The translations under genes and the position numbers were made by a program. This document shows, piece after piece, positions 22,071-29,277 of a stretch of 31,720 nucleotides of DNA; the first letter of the stretch is position 1, and every line of letters begins with the position of its first letter. The notes beneath the pieces were generated by a model. The model did not search any database. It saw only the letters and a list, made by a program, of their open reading frames with translations, and was not told the origin of the DNA. Source of the DNA: a virus. The stretch lies in IMG/VR virus record IMGVR_UViG_3300006805_000097, positions 1-31,720 of that record. One strand, written 5' to 3'.

Positions 22071-23608
22071 GGCATGTTTCCTTCGGGTGGGTTTTCCGGG
22101 GCGCCAGGCGGGGCAATGGTCAGGTCGACCCCATACTTTTTTGCCAGGGCGGCTTCGGTCTGCAGCTCATCAAAGACGTCTTCGAGGTCGCGGCCCTGGT
22201 CGGCGGCGATGCGCTTGCGTGAAATGATCTTGAGGTCGAGCGATTCGCGGGCGGCCTGGATGTCCTTGAGCGGATCGACCCATGCCCAGCCGCGAAACTG
22301 CCAGGCGTGCGCCTTGAATTTGTCGTACTTGGCGAAGGGCAGCGGCGAGCCGTTGGCGAGCAGGATGGCGTTGTTCATAAGCGACATGCGCAGCCATTCG
22401 GTGAAGATGGGGTCGAGCCAGGCGGCGGCGAACCAGCGCTGGCGCTTCTTCCATTCGTCGCGGGCGCTCAGGATGGCGGCGCGGATGCTGGAGAAATTGA
22501 CGGCTTCGTAGTCGTTGCAGAGTTCTGGATAGCTGGCGCCGGGCAGGCCAGAGGCCATGCGCTGGTGCGCGGTCTTGATGAACGGGGTGAAAACCTCGTT
22601 TGGGTATTTTGAATCGACGGTTTTGACGTCGACGCCGGTCGGCAGGGTGTCCCAGGTGCCGGGCGCGCTGGTCGAAATCTTGTTGCCGTTTTCATCTTTG
22701 CCATCGTCGCCGCCGAGGGCGGGCGCAGTGCCATCCGGGGTGACGAAGAAGCCGAGGTGGTCGGCGCCGAACTTGGCGGCCATGAGGGCAGAGAGCGCGA
22801 ATTCCCCGGCGTAGTGCATGGAGAGCATGGAGGCGTGGCCCCAGGGGATGCCGCGCTTTTGCTCGGGGCGCTGCAGAATGAAGCGGTGCAGCACTTCGCT
22901 GGCGGCAACGCGGGTGGCAGTACGGCTGCCGGCCAGGTTGCTGGTGTTGAAGTGGTAGGCAAGCGGGCGGCCGTGGGCGTTGACTTCGATGCCGGCGGCG
23001 ATGGCATTGATGCCTTCGGATGCGCTGCGGTTGAGCCAGGTGGCGATGCGGTCGACGTCGATGACCTTGAGCGCGTAGCCCCACTTGTTGCCGGCGGCAG
23101 CGCCACGCAGCGGCAGGATGGCGTACTCGCCATCGCGGGCGGTTCCCCGGACGATGGACTGGCACAGCGAGGCGAGCGAATACTGGCCGCTGACTTCGCA
23201 GTTGCCGAGTTCGCCCCATTCGTTCCAGCTGCCCATGATGGCATCGCGGGCGCCCTGGTCCGGGCTGCCGGGTGCGTTGTCGGCGAGCGGGACAAGGCGC
23301 GGGGCGTTTTCACCGATGAGGTTGGTTTCGACGATATCCAGGTAGTTGCGGAAATAGTCGTTGTTGTTTTCAAGGGTGCGCGAGCGCGAGCGCAGGGCAT
23401 CCAGGTCGGTGCGGATTTCGTCGTCGATGCGCTCGGCCGTGGCACGCCAGGTGCTGGTCATGCGGTTGAGCTGGGCGGCGGCGAATGACTTTTTGAAGAC
23501 GGCGGCTTCTTCCTTGCGGGCCTTGGCGACGCGGGCCTGGCGCTGCGACTCGGCAAACTCCGAGAGGATGCGCGAGCCTTTGAACGGGACGACGGTTTGA
23601 GTAGCCAT
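22067..23608 (-). CDS. Portal protein, lambda family
   Basis: This 513-residue protein matches lambda gpB-type portals: TSTWRATAERIDDEIRTDLDALRSRSR, NNDYFRNYLDIVETNLIG, GEYAILPLRG, HRFILQRPEQKRGIPWGHASM and the C-terminal KRIAADQGRDLEDVFDEL. The dodecameric portal forms the DNA entry ring of the capsid. ATG 23608 overlaps the upstream stop (TGATG); a TTG one codon earlier could also serve. Its stop overlaps the deacetylase-like gene. Confidence 0.9.
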   Translation of the reverse strand: MATQTVVPFKGSRILSEFAESQRQARVAKARKEEAAVFKKSFAAAQLNRMTSTWRATAERIDDEIRTDLDALRSRSRTLENNNDYFRNYLDIVETNLIGENAPRLVPLADNAPGSPDQGARDAIMGSWNEWGELGNCEVSGQYSLASLCQSIVRGTARDGEYAILPLRGAAAGNKWGYALKVIDVDRIATWLNRSASEGINAIAAGIEVNAHGRPLAYHFNTSNLAGSRTATRVAASEVLHRFILQRPEQKRGIPWGHASMLSMHYAGEFALSALMAAKFGADHLGFFVTPDGTAPALGGDDGKDENGNKISTSAPGTWDTLPTGVDVKTVDSKYPNEVFTPFIKTAHQRMASGLPGASYPELCNDYEAVNFSSIRAAILSARDEWKKRQRWFAAAWLDPIFTEWLRMSLMNNAILLANGSPLPFAKYDKFKAHAWQFRGWAWVDPLKDIQAARESLDLKIISRKRIAADQGRDLEDVFDELQTEAALAKKYGVDLTIAPPGAPENPPEGNMP

Positions 23609-24141
23609 CAAAACCTCATGAGGATGCGGCCGGGCCGCGCCGGCTTGCCGCCTTCGCGCCGGACTTCGATCAGGTACTGACTGCGCAGCTTGATCAGGTC
23701 GGCCAGTGCGATGTATTTCATGCGGCGCCCGGCGATTTCGTACTCGGAAACGCCGGGATCGTGGTTCTCGATCCAGGCTTCGAGCGCGGCGAGTGTCTTT
23801 TGCGCGTGCGTGCGGGTGTCGAGCCCGACTGCAACGGCCAGATCGGGCAGGATTTCAATGCTGCCGACGGCGACGGTATAGGCGTCGGTTCCGTTGCTGA
23901 CGCGGGCCTGCCATTGATAGGTGCCGACCGTCCAGGCGGCAGTCTGGGCCGGGGTGCGCGCGATGCGGTGGAGATCGCCTTCGGCAGTGCTGGTGAAGCT
24001 GATTTTTCCGCCGGCGTTGAGGAGGTCATACTGCACGGACCAGCCGGCGCCGGCCGGGTAGTCCGCCAGGGTCAGCAGCCAGGATGCCGAGTCGCCGGCG
24101 CGAATGGCGGCCGGCGGGGTGGTCAGTGTGGGAGCGCTCAT
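23608..24141 (-). CDS. Head-tail joining protein, gpW-like C-terminus
   Basis: This 177-residue protein has a beta-rich N-terminal domain (DSASWLLTLADYPAGAGWSVQYDLL, TVGTYQWQARVSNGTDAYTV). Its C-terminal ~60 residues resemble gpW (LAALEAWIENHDPG, then AGRRMKYIALADLIKLRSQY). gpW completes the head for tail attachment. The extra N-terminal domain makes it more than twice the length of lambda gpW. The start lies directly beside a 6-bp stem hairpin with no clear Shine-Dalgarno sequence, which may lower translation. Confidence 0.65.
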   Translation of the reverse strand: MSAPTLTTPPAAIRAGDSASWLLTLADYPAGAGWSVQYDLLNAGGKISFTSTAEGDLHRIARTPAQTAAWTVGTYQWQARVSNGTDAYTVAVGSIEILPDLAVAVGLDTRTHAQKTLAALEAWIENHDPGVSEYEIAGRRMKYIALADLIKLRSQYLIEVRREGGKPARPGRILMRF

Positions 24142-24160
24142 GCCGCCATTTATAGGCGGC
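24142..24160 (-). promoter_or_regulatory. Hairpin at the gpW-like gene start
   Basis: On the - strand a perfect 6-bp stem (GCCGCC/GGCGGC) around a TATAAAT loop ends at the base before the ATG. It occupies the place of a ribosome-binding site. It could regulate initiation, but six pairs this close to a start could occur by chance in GC-rich DNA. Confidence 0.35.
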
Positions 24161-24163
24161 GGG

Positions 24164-24193
24164 CGTCAAGCGATTAAGGCAGGGTGCTTGACG
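24164..24193 (-). repeat. 30-bp repeated hairpin element, copy at the end of the HTH gene
   Basis: This copy has perfect 8-bp arms (CGTCAAGC and GCTTGACG) around a 14-base loop. It contains the last codons and stop of the HTH gene (24174-24461). It matches 20375-20404 at 28 of 30 positions. A site of this form at the regulator gene and again ahead of the capsid gene could be an operator bound by that regulator. Confidence 0.6.
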
Positions 24194-24461
24194 TCATGCC
24201 TTGCCGGATATTCCAAACCTGCTGGCGGGTGATGCCGATGCGTTCCGATATGGCGGTGTTGCCAAGGCCTTGCCGGATGAGGCGGCGGACTTCCTGATGC
24301 TTCTGCGTGACGGCCATGGCGTTGGCGCTGGCGATGTAGTGCCGGTCGCCGCCGTGGTCGAAGCGGAACTGCCGCTCGAATAGCTCGCGCTTTTCATCGG
24401 TGAAGATGTCGTCGCCCAGTTCGGACTGAATGAGGTCGAGTGCTTTGTTGAGGATGTCCAT
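24174..24461 (-). CDS. HTH regulator, Mor-like
   Basis: This 95-residue protein resembles the Mor/C activator fold: an acidic helical N-terminus (LIQSELGDDIFTDEKRELFERQ), a FRFDHGGDRHYIAS segment, and a C-terminal HTH (VRRLIRQGLGNTAISERIGI, then TRQQVWNIRQ). Mor-type proteins activate phage late promoters. It lies between terL and the gpW-like gene. The 30-bp repeat overlaps its last codons and recurs upstream of the capsid gene. A regulatory role over head genes is inferred. Confidence 0.6.
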   Translation of the reverse strand: MDILNKALDLIQSELGDDIFTDEKRELFERQFRFDHGGDRHYIASANAMAVTQKHQEVRRLIRQGLGNTAISERIGITRQQVWNIRQGMTSSTLP

Positions 24462-26375
24462 TTACCAGCCCAGGTTGGGTATTCCATGATTTCGCCCTGG
24501 CATTCTTGTTTTGACGGGCGGCTTCTTTGGCGCCTCGATCGGTTTTTGTTCGGCGGCTGTTTCGGCCGGTTCTGCGGTCTGTTCCGGCTCGATCATGGCG
24601 GCGCGCCGCTTCCAGTCGGCCACCTTCCATTTGTGCAGGTAGAGTTCCGGGTGATGGCTGGCAGCGGTGGCGTAGACGTGGGTGTCCAGGACTTCGTTGC
24701 GCTTGCCCTTCTTGATTTCCCAGCGGTTCTTGCGCGGGTTGAATACTTCGGCGACTTGCTGATCGAAGAAAGCATGCTCCAGCTCAGTGCTGAAATGAAC
24801 CCTGCGCTCGCCGGGGTCTTTGTCGGTGTCATCGTTGAGCCGCCCATAGATGTGATGCTTGGCGGTGTCGGTGCCGACGATGTAAAGGGCGACGCCTTTC
24901 TTGACGGTCTGGCCGCGCCAGTTGACGTCCTGGTGGCTGGGCTTTCCGAGGATGACGCGGCCGGTAGTGCTGGCGCCCTTGCAGGCGATGACGCGGCGGG
25001 CCTTGGCGCGGCGAACGTAGGCATAGACGTCGTGCGTGAAGTGACCGCCGGTATCGATGGCCGTGGCCTCGATGCGCAGTGTCTTGCCGTATGAATTGGT
25101 AAATTCGGCCGTCAGGTAGTCATCGAGCGCGGCCCATACTTCATCGCCGGACGGCTTGCCGGGGATGATGTGGTAATCGATGGTCCATTCCTTTTTGTCG
25201 GCGCCCCAGCCGATGACGCGAACTTCGAGGCGGTCGTCCTGGGTATCGACGCCGGCCGTCAGGACCAGCACGCCCTGCGGGATCGTGCGCAGCGCGTAGG
25301 GCTCGGCGCGGGCGATCAGCACGTTGGGCTTGAGGTCGTGCGAGCGGTCGGCCCAGGATTCAGCCAGGCGGGTGTTGATGAAGATGACGAGCTTCTTGGC
25401 GTCGCCCTGCGCCTCGATCCATTCCTGCGCTAGTTGCACCCAGGAGCGGCCGAGGCCGTTGGGCGTATAGATGCCGTTGATGTGATAGCTGCGGTAGAGC
25501 GCGCCGGGGTTTTCGGCGATCCAGCGGCCACCGGCTAGCATGCCGTTCTTCTGGTGTTCGTCGATCTCGCAGCCGCAGTGTTCGCAGACGTACCAGGCGC
25601 GGGTGACTCGCTGGCCGACTACCGTCCATCGGACGTTCGACCACTTGAGCGTCTGCCGTTCTTCGCAGTGCGGGCAGGGCACATGGTAGCGGCGCTGGTC
25701 GCCGGCCTCGAATTGTTCCTCGATCTTGCTGGCGTCCTTGATGGTCGGGCTGGAGACGACGAAGAGCTTGGAGTTGTGGAAGGCGGCGAAGCGGATCTCG
25801 AACAGGCCGAGCGGATCGCCCTGCGGCGTCGTCCAGTCCCATTCATCCACCTCGTCGGCCATGCCCCACTTGAGGCTGGAGGCCTTGAGTTCGGCGGTCG
25901 AGCCGCTGGTCTTGAAGTAGATCAGGCCGCCCTTGAAGCGCTTGCGCTTGGCCGCGTTGTCGCCCGAGCGATTGCTGCGCAGCGCCATGGACTCATTGAC
26001 GACCGGCGTATCCTTGACCATCGGGTCGAACTTCTGCGACGTCCAATCCTGCAGGCTGGCCTCGGTCGGCATGACGACGGCGCCCGGCCCCTTGACGTGG
26101 TCAATGCAGTAGCCGACGAAGTTCGATCCGATCTCGGTACCGCCCCACTGCGACGGCTTCATGAGCACGACCTTTTCGCCGGGCGCATCTTCGGACAGCG
26201 CATCGAGGATTTCTCGCTGCGGCGGGTTGCGCGACGTGCGCCACCGCCCCGGCTCGGCACTGCCATCTTCCGACAGAACGCGATTGGCGTCCGCCCACTC
26301 GGAAACGAGCAGCGGCGCCTTCGGTCGGATGGCGCGACGGGCGATGCGGTAGGCCAGGGCGTGGGCGGCGGTCAT
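24462..26375 (-). CDS. Terminase large subunit, GpA family
   Basis: This 637-residue GpA-type terminase has the N-terminal ATPase (KVVLMKPSQWGGTEIG as the Walker A-like loop, MADEVDEWDW as Walker B), a Cys cluster (CPHCEERQ and CEHCGCE), and the C-terminal nuclease (GVDTQDDRLEVRVIGWG with metal-binding Asp residues). It cuts concatemeric DNA and drives packaging through the portal with the small subunit. The N-terminal 83 bp (26290-26372) are duplicated at 26771-26853. The tail (PVKTRMPGRNHGIPNLGW) may bind portal. The start is ATGA-coupled to cassette Y. Confidence 0.9.
   Translation of the reverse strand: MTAAHALAYRIARRAIRPKAPLLVSEWADANRVLSEDGSAEPGRWRTSRNPPQREILDALSEDAPGEKVVLMKPSQWGGTEIGSNFVGYCIDHVKGPGAVVMPTEASLQDWTSQKFDPMVKDTPVVNESMALRSNRSGDNAAKRKRFKGGLIYFKTSGSTAELKASSLKWGMADEVDEWDWTTPQGDPLGLFEIRFAAFHNSKLFVVSSPTIKDASKIEEQFEAGDQRRYHVPCPHCEERQTLKWSNVRWTVVGQRVTRAWYVCEHCGCEIDEHQKNGMLAGGRWIAENPGALYRSYHINGIYTPNGLGRSWVQLAQEWIEAQGDAKKLVIFINTRLAESWADRSHDLKPNVLIARAEPYALRTIPQGVLVLTAGVDTQDDRLEVRVIGWGADKKEWTIDYHIIPGKPSGDEVWAALDDYLTAEFTNSYGKTLRIEATAIDTGGHFTHDVYAYVRRAKARRVIACKGASTTGRVILGKPSHQDVNWRGQTVKKGVALYIVGTDTAKHHIYGRLNDDTDKDPGERRVHFSTELEHAFFDQQVAEVFNPRKNRWEIKKGKRNEVLDTHVYATAASHHPELYLHKWKVADWKRRAAMIEPEQTAEPAETAAEQKPIEAPKKPPVKTRMPGRNHGIPNLGW
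26290..26372 (-). repeat. 83-bp direct repeat, native copy at the start of terL
   Basis: These 83 bp encode the first residues of the large terminase after the ATG and are identical to 26771-26853. The two copies lie 481 bp apart, so recombination between them would remove cassette Y and the duplicated terS end, restoring a simple terS-X-terL order. Confidence 0.85.
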
Positions 26376-26605
26376 TTGCGTTTAATGATTACCTGTTCAG
26401 GACCATCACCAAGAAACGAGTCATCAAACTGACAAAAACCCGCAGGCGAATAATTTGGCGCATCAATCCAGCCAATGATTGGAATATCGTCGTCCCAATC
26501 TATCCAGTTTTCTGTGCACGGTTCTTCTGGGCGAAAATAATCAAGTTCCATTGGTCCGCCCAATCCAGTCATGCAAAGTCCCGCGTGATCGTTGAAATAA
26601 CTCAT
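26372..26605 (-). CDS. Cassette Y: acidic small protein next to terL
   Basis: This 77-residue protein is strongly acidic (WIDWDDDIPIIGWID, then FDDSFLGDGPE) and shows no family resemblance. It starts with the ATG of an ATGA overlap with the duplicated terS end, exactly where cassette X starts after the intact terS, and its stop overlaps terL. The base composition looks more AT-rich than in the terminase genes. High acidity is compatible with a DNA-mimic inhibitor, but this is only a guess from charge. Confidence 0.6.
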   Translation of the reverse strand: MSYFNDHAGLCMTGLGGPMELDYFRPEEPCTENWIDWDDDIPIIGWIDAPNYSPAGFCQFDDSFLGDGPEQVIIKRK

Positions 26606-26865
26606 TCCTCACTCCCAATAATTTCCAACTGCTTCGAAAACTCCCGTTCCATCTCAGCCAGCGCTCCAAACACTTCCTGTTTGAGCGTGGCTCGGATGGC
26701 GTCGAGATCCTTGCCGACGATTTCCGGCGCGATGCGGTGCGGCAGGTTTTCCAGCCGCTGGCGAAAGGCATCCGCCCACTCGGAAACGAGCAGCGGCGCC
26801 TTCGGTCGGATGGCGCGACGGGCGATGCGGTAGGCCAGGGCGTGGGCGGCGGTGTGTAGCATCAT
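26602..26865 (-). pseudogene. Chimera of terL start and terS end
   Basis: This 87-codon frame starts MMLHTAAHALAYRIARRAIR, copying the large terminase N-terminus, and then switches to FRQRLENLPHRIAPEIVGKD, copying the small terminase C-terminus. The junction lies near 26766-26771 at a GGC shared by both parents. The terL part is nucleotide-identical to the parent for 83 bp. The terS part is clearly diverged, with four amino-acid changes near the end plus silent changes, so the two terS ends are different alleles. It probably has no function of its own, but it may be translated because it is coupled to its neighbours. Confidence 0.8.
26771..26853 (-). repeat. 83-bp direct repeat, copy in the chimera
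   Basis: This stretch is identical to the terL N-terminal region at 26290-26372. Its left edge is the terS/terL junction and its right edge meets the end of cassette X. The lack of substitutions indicates a recent or gene-converted duplication, in contrast to the diverged terS segment beside it. Confidence 0.85.
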
Positions 26866-27080
26866 TAGAACGGATCGCAAAGCCTCAAAGGAAGATGGCG
26901 ATAAACATTCCTCTGGCTTTTTCGCGCCGATCTAACCTTTATAAATTCACGCAGTTTCGGAACACGTGGGCTGCAATCTAGATGCCTATTCAGATACCAA
27001 TTTACCCGATCAGGGTCGTGATATGGATGGCCGACACCAGCCATCTTGTATTCATGACGCCTCATTAAAAACCTATTCAT
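26865..27080 (-). CDS. Cassette X: basic small protein after terS
   Basis: This 71-residue strongly basic protein (MNRFLMRRHEYKM; FIKVRSARKSQRNVYRHLPLR) has no recognised family. It is coupled to the intact terS by ATGA and ends in TAATG, coupling to the chimera. It is the counterpart of cassette Y at the same site. DNA or RNA binding is plausible from charge alone. The AT content of this segment appears higher than in the flanking genes, as expected of a moron-type insertion. Confidence 0.55.
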   Translation of the reverse strand: MNRFLMRRHEYKMAGVGHPYHDPDRVNWYLNRHLDCSPRVPKLREFIKVRSARKSQRNVYRHLPLRLCDPF

Positions 27081-27613
27081 TCCTCACTCCCCATTTGTTC
27101 AATGTGTTTAGAAAATTCCCGCTCCATCTCCGCCAGGGCACCAAACACTTCCTGCTTGAGCGTGGCGCGGATGGCGTCGAGATCCTTACCGACGATTTCC
27201 GGCGCGATGCGGTGCGGCAGGTTTTCCAGCCGCTGGCGAAAGGCGGTCACGACGTCAGCGATGGCGCCTTCGACTTCTGATTTTTCGACGACCTTTCCGA
27301 TGGCGCGCTCGTATTCGAGCTTGGCCTGCATGGCGCTGAATTTTTCCTTGACGGCGCGGGCGGCCTGGTAGCTGCTGCCGATCTTGTCGGACTGCGACGC
27401 CTCAACCGGTGCATCCTGCCGATTTTCGGCATGGCGCTGAGTGACGTCGTCGCGGTTCGGGTCCGATGTGCCGGCGATGCGGGCACGGCTGGCTTCGACG
27501 TCGACTTTGCCGTCTTCAGTCATCACCAGACGGCCGGCGCCTTTAAGCGCGGTGATATAGCTGCGCGCCTTGCCTTCCATGCGGGCAAATTCGGCCTGGG
27601 TGACGGTGGTCAT
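27077..27613 (-). CDS. Terminase small subunit, Nu1-like
   Basis: This 178-residue protein has an N-terminal HTH-like segment (VTQAEFARMEGKARSYITALKGAGRLV), a charged linker (DPNRDDVTQRHAENRQ) and a helical C-terminus (KLEYERAIGKVVEKSEVEG, AIRATLKQEVFGALAEME). Nu1-type proteins recognise the packaging site and recruit the large subunit. The final ~54 residues are duplicated in diverged form in the chimera. It is ATGA-coupled to the ParB-like fragment upstream and to cassette X downstream. Confidence 0.8.
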   Translation of the reverse strand: MTTVTQAEFARMEGKARSYITALKGAGRLVMTEDGKVDVEASRARIAGTSDPNRDDVTQRHAENRQDAPVEASQSDKIGSSYQAARAVKEKFSAMQAKLEYERAIGKVVEKSEVEGAIADVVTAFRQRLENLPHRIAPEIVGKDLDAIRATLKQEVFGALAEMEREFSKHIEQMGSEE

Positions 27614-27801
27614 TCGCCGAACGCCTGGCCGGTTACGGCGTGGACGGCAATGATGCCGCCCTGTTCGTCGATTAAGACGGGGTTGGTAAAACCGAATTCC
27701 TTAATGCTGGCCGCTACCTGGGCGACTTGTTCTTCGCTGTGGGTTCTACTGTTTCTGGCGTAGGGAATCAGCGATTCAATGGCGATGTTTTCAATTTTCA
27801 T
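27610..27801 (-). pseudogene. ParB-like domain, truncated
   Basis: This 63-residue frame matches the N-terminus of ParB/Srx-fold domains found in phage DNA methyltransferases and plasmid ParB proteins (SLIPYARNSRTHSEEQVAQVAASIKEFG, then FTNPVLIDEQGGIIA). In intact members GGIIAGHGR follows and the domain continues. Here the sequence changes to VHAVTGQAFGE and stops. It looks like the remains of a longer gene after an internal deletion that kept the downstream ATGA coupling. A short functional protein cannot be excluded. Confidence 0.6.
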
Positions 27802-28541
27802 TTTGCAGTCCTTAGTGCATCGGCCAGCGACTTGTCGAAGTTGGTCTTGAAGACGCGGTCGACAGTGCGCTTGGCGATTTTTTCGAGGTCGAACTTCTGG
27901 CGGTAGGCGACGGGGCGGATGTACATGATCCAGGGCTCGACGACGCTGCTGCTGCCGGTGCTGATGCGGCGCCAGACGCCGGGCGGCAGGCCGGATTTGT
28001 CGCCGGGCCTGGAGACGAAGTAGCCGATTCCTTTGAGTTGCTTCCCGCGCCCAGAGCGGCGGTATTCCTGCAGGTTGCGTGTCTGGCTGCCGAGGATGCC
28101 GAGCATTTCCTTGAGGTTGCGCTGGCGGATGTTGCCGCGCGCGTCGAGCGGCAGCTTACCGCCCGGGGCGATCATCATGCCTTCGGGCAGCAGGCCGCGC
28201 CCGCGCAGCCAGCCTTCGAGCTTTTTCCAGCGCCGGTTGCCGCCGCTGTAGAGGTGGCCGAGGACGCTGCTGTAGTTGGTGCCGCCGGACGGGGCGTCGG
28301 TGCGCAGATAGACGGCGGCCTGCAGGGTGTCGCGGGTGGCGGCATCGACGTTAAAGGCACGCAGGGTGTATGGCGTGGCGCCGCCGGCGATGTCGCGCTT
28401 GAGTTCATCCTGGTTGTCCTTGCGCACGGCGTACGCGGTCTGGGTGAGCGCGCGGGCGGTGGCGAAGCGGACCTGCTTGCCGAGTCCGCCGAGGAAGGAG
28501 CGGGTTGCGGCCAGGCCGTCGATCTTGACGTTGATCTTCAC
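27798..28541 (-). CDS. Structural protein, minor tail/virion morphogenesis-like
   Basis: This 247-residue protein starts at a GTG with AGGGC upstream, in a GTGA overlap with the preceding stop. It contains KINVKIDGLAATRSFLGGLG, ALTQTAYAVRKDNQDELKRD and VEPWIMYIRPVAYRQKFDLEKIAKRTVDRVF. This resembles the gpZ or HK97 gp10-type morphogenesis proteins, although its place before the terminase genes is unusual. The 337-residue frame to 28811 is an overextended reading of the same gene. Assignment is tentative. Confidence 0.55.
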   Translation of the reverse strand: MKINVKIDGLAATRSFLGGLGKQVRFATARALTQTAYAVRKDNQDELKRDIAGGATPYTLRAFNVDAATRDTLQAAVYLRTDAPSGGTNYSSVLGHLYSGGNRRWKKLEGWLRGRGLLPEGMMIAPGGKLPLDARGNIRQRNLKEMLGILGSQTRNLQEYRRSGRGKQLKGIGYFVSRPGDKSGLPPGVWRRISTGSSSVVEPWIMYIRPVAYRQKFDLEKIAKRTVDRVFKTNFDKSLADALRTAK

Positions 28542-28744
28542 CGCCCTGCCCTTTCGCGCTTTTGTGCGTCCTGCAGGCAATCTGCCCAGGTGTCGCAGGA
28601 TTTTCCGAAGTTGCTGTCGGTGGCGTAGCTGCAGCCGGGGCAGATTTCGCTTTCGTAGTCGCGGGCAGGGCAATTGCGGGCGGCGAGCAAGGCGCGGTCG
28701 CGGGCCATTTCTTCCTGGTGCTGGGCGCGGTCGATGTCGTCCAT
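28538..28744 (-). CDS. TraR/DksA-like small Cys protein
   Basis: This 68-residue protein starts MDDIDRAQHQEEMARDRALLAARN, typical of short phage TraR/DksA-family proteins. A Cys cluster (CPGCSYATDSNFGKSCDTWADC) could bind zinc, though the spacing differs from the usual C4 finger. TraR-type proteins bind RNA polymerase in the secondary channel and alter promoter choice. It is coupled to the next gene by GTGA. Confidence 0.5.
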   Translation of the reverse strand: MDDIDRAQHQEEMARDRALLAARNCPARDYESEICPGCSYATDSNFGKSCDTWADCLQDAQKRERAGR

Positions 28745-29005
28745 TTATTTGCCTTTCCGGTTTGCACTGTGCGCCTGTGGCGCGTTCATCGGACCGACCA
28801 GGGTGTCGCATAGCCGGATAGATCGTTCGGCGTCGTATGGCGGGCGTGTGCCGATCTGGTTGCCGTTCTCGCTGGCCCAGAAGGTTGGCTGTCCATCGAT
28901 GCCGGCCTTGATGCTTGGATTGATGGTTTCCGATCCGAAGGCGTCGCGGAGATCGTCAATGAAGGCGGCCACGGTTGGCATGGCGAGGCGCATCGGCTTG
29001 GTCAT
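28745..29005 (-). CDS. Hypothetical protein downstream of the repeat block
   Basis: This 86-residue protein starts MTKPMRLAMPTVAAFIDDLRDAFGSE, with a helical N-terminus. The later part (ASENGNQIGTRPPYDAERSI) and a Lys-rich end are unclassified. The longer frame to 29347 runs through the repeat block and yields VPGVPG-type repeats, so ATG 29005 is the better start. It is the first gene of the late strand after the putative origin. Confidence 0.55.
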   Translation of the reverse strand: MTKPMRLAMPTVAAFIDDLRDAFGSETINPSIKAGIDGQPTFWASENGNQIGTRPPYDAERSIRLCDTLVGPMNAPQAHSANRKGK

Positions 29006-29277
29006 GAGGCATGTTCCGGGTTGTTGTTTTGTGTTCCGGGTACCCGGAACGCTGGAGAACCGCTTGGCTGCGTCGTTGTTCCTACTGTTCCGGGTGTTCC
29101 TCCTGTGTACACGCGGGGATAACAAAGAATGCGCGCGCGTATGAAAAACACCTGTGTCGCGCACGCACACGGGCGGGATCGACGGAACACCCGGAACACC
29201 CGGAACACTCCTGTATTGGCGCGGTTTTTCAGCGTTCCGGGTACCCGGAACATATGGTGATTGAACCTGGAACAGCA
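29006..29277. other. Gene-free repeat block, putative replication origin
   Basis: About 270 bp without a convincing gene. It carries two identical 18-bp perfect palindromes, GTTCCGGGTACCCGGAAC, at 29033-29050 and 29234-29251. Between them lie GTTCCGGGTGTTCC (29087-29100) and, in the opposite orientation, three tandem GGAACACCC-type units (29184-29208). A further TGTTCCGGG is at 29012-29020. The central part holds alternating GC runs (gcgcgcgcg, near 29131). Symmetric iterons beside a primase-helicase gene suggest an origin or the primase gene's control region. Inferred from layout; no homology was tested. Confidence 0.6.

Noticed and set aside
26602-26880. A genuine small gene between terS and terL
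   Set aside because: Every residue after the first few copies either the terL start or the terS end, so it is best explained as a duplication chimera.
29012-29251. CRISPR array
   Set aside because: Repeat units are 9-18 bp, palindromic, irregularly spaced and in both orientations. There are no uniform spacers and no cas genes.
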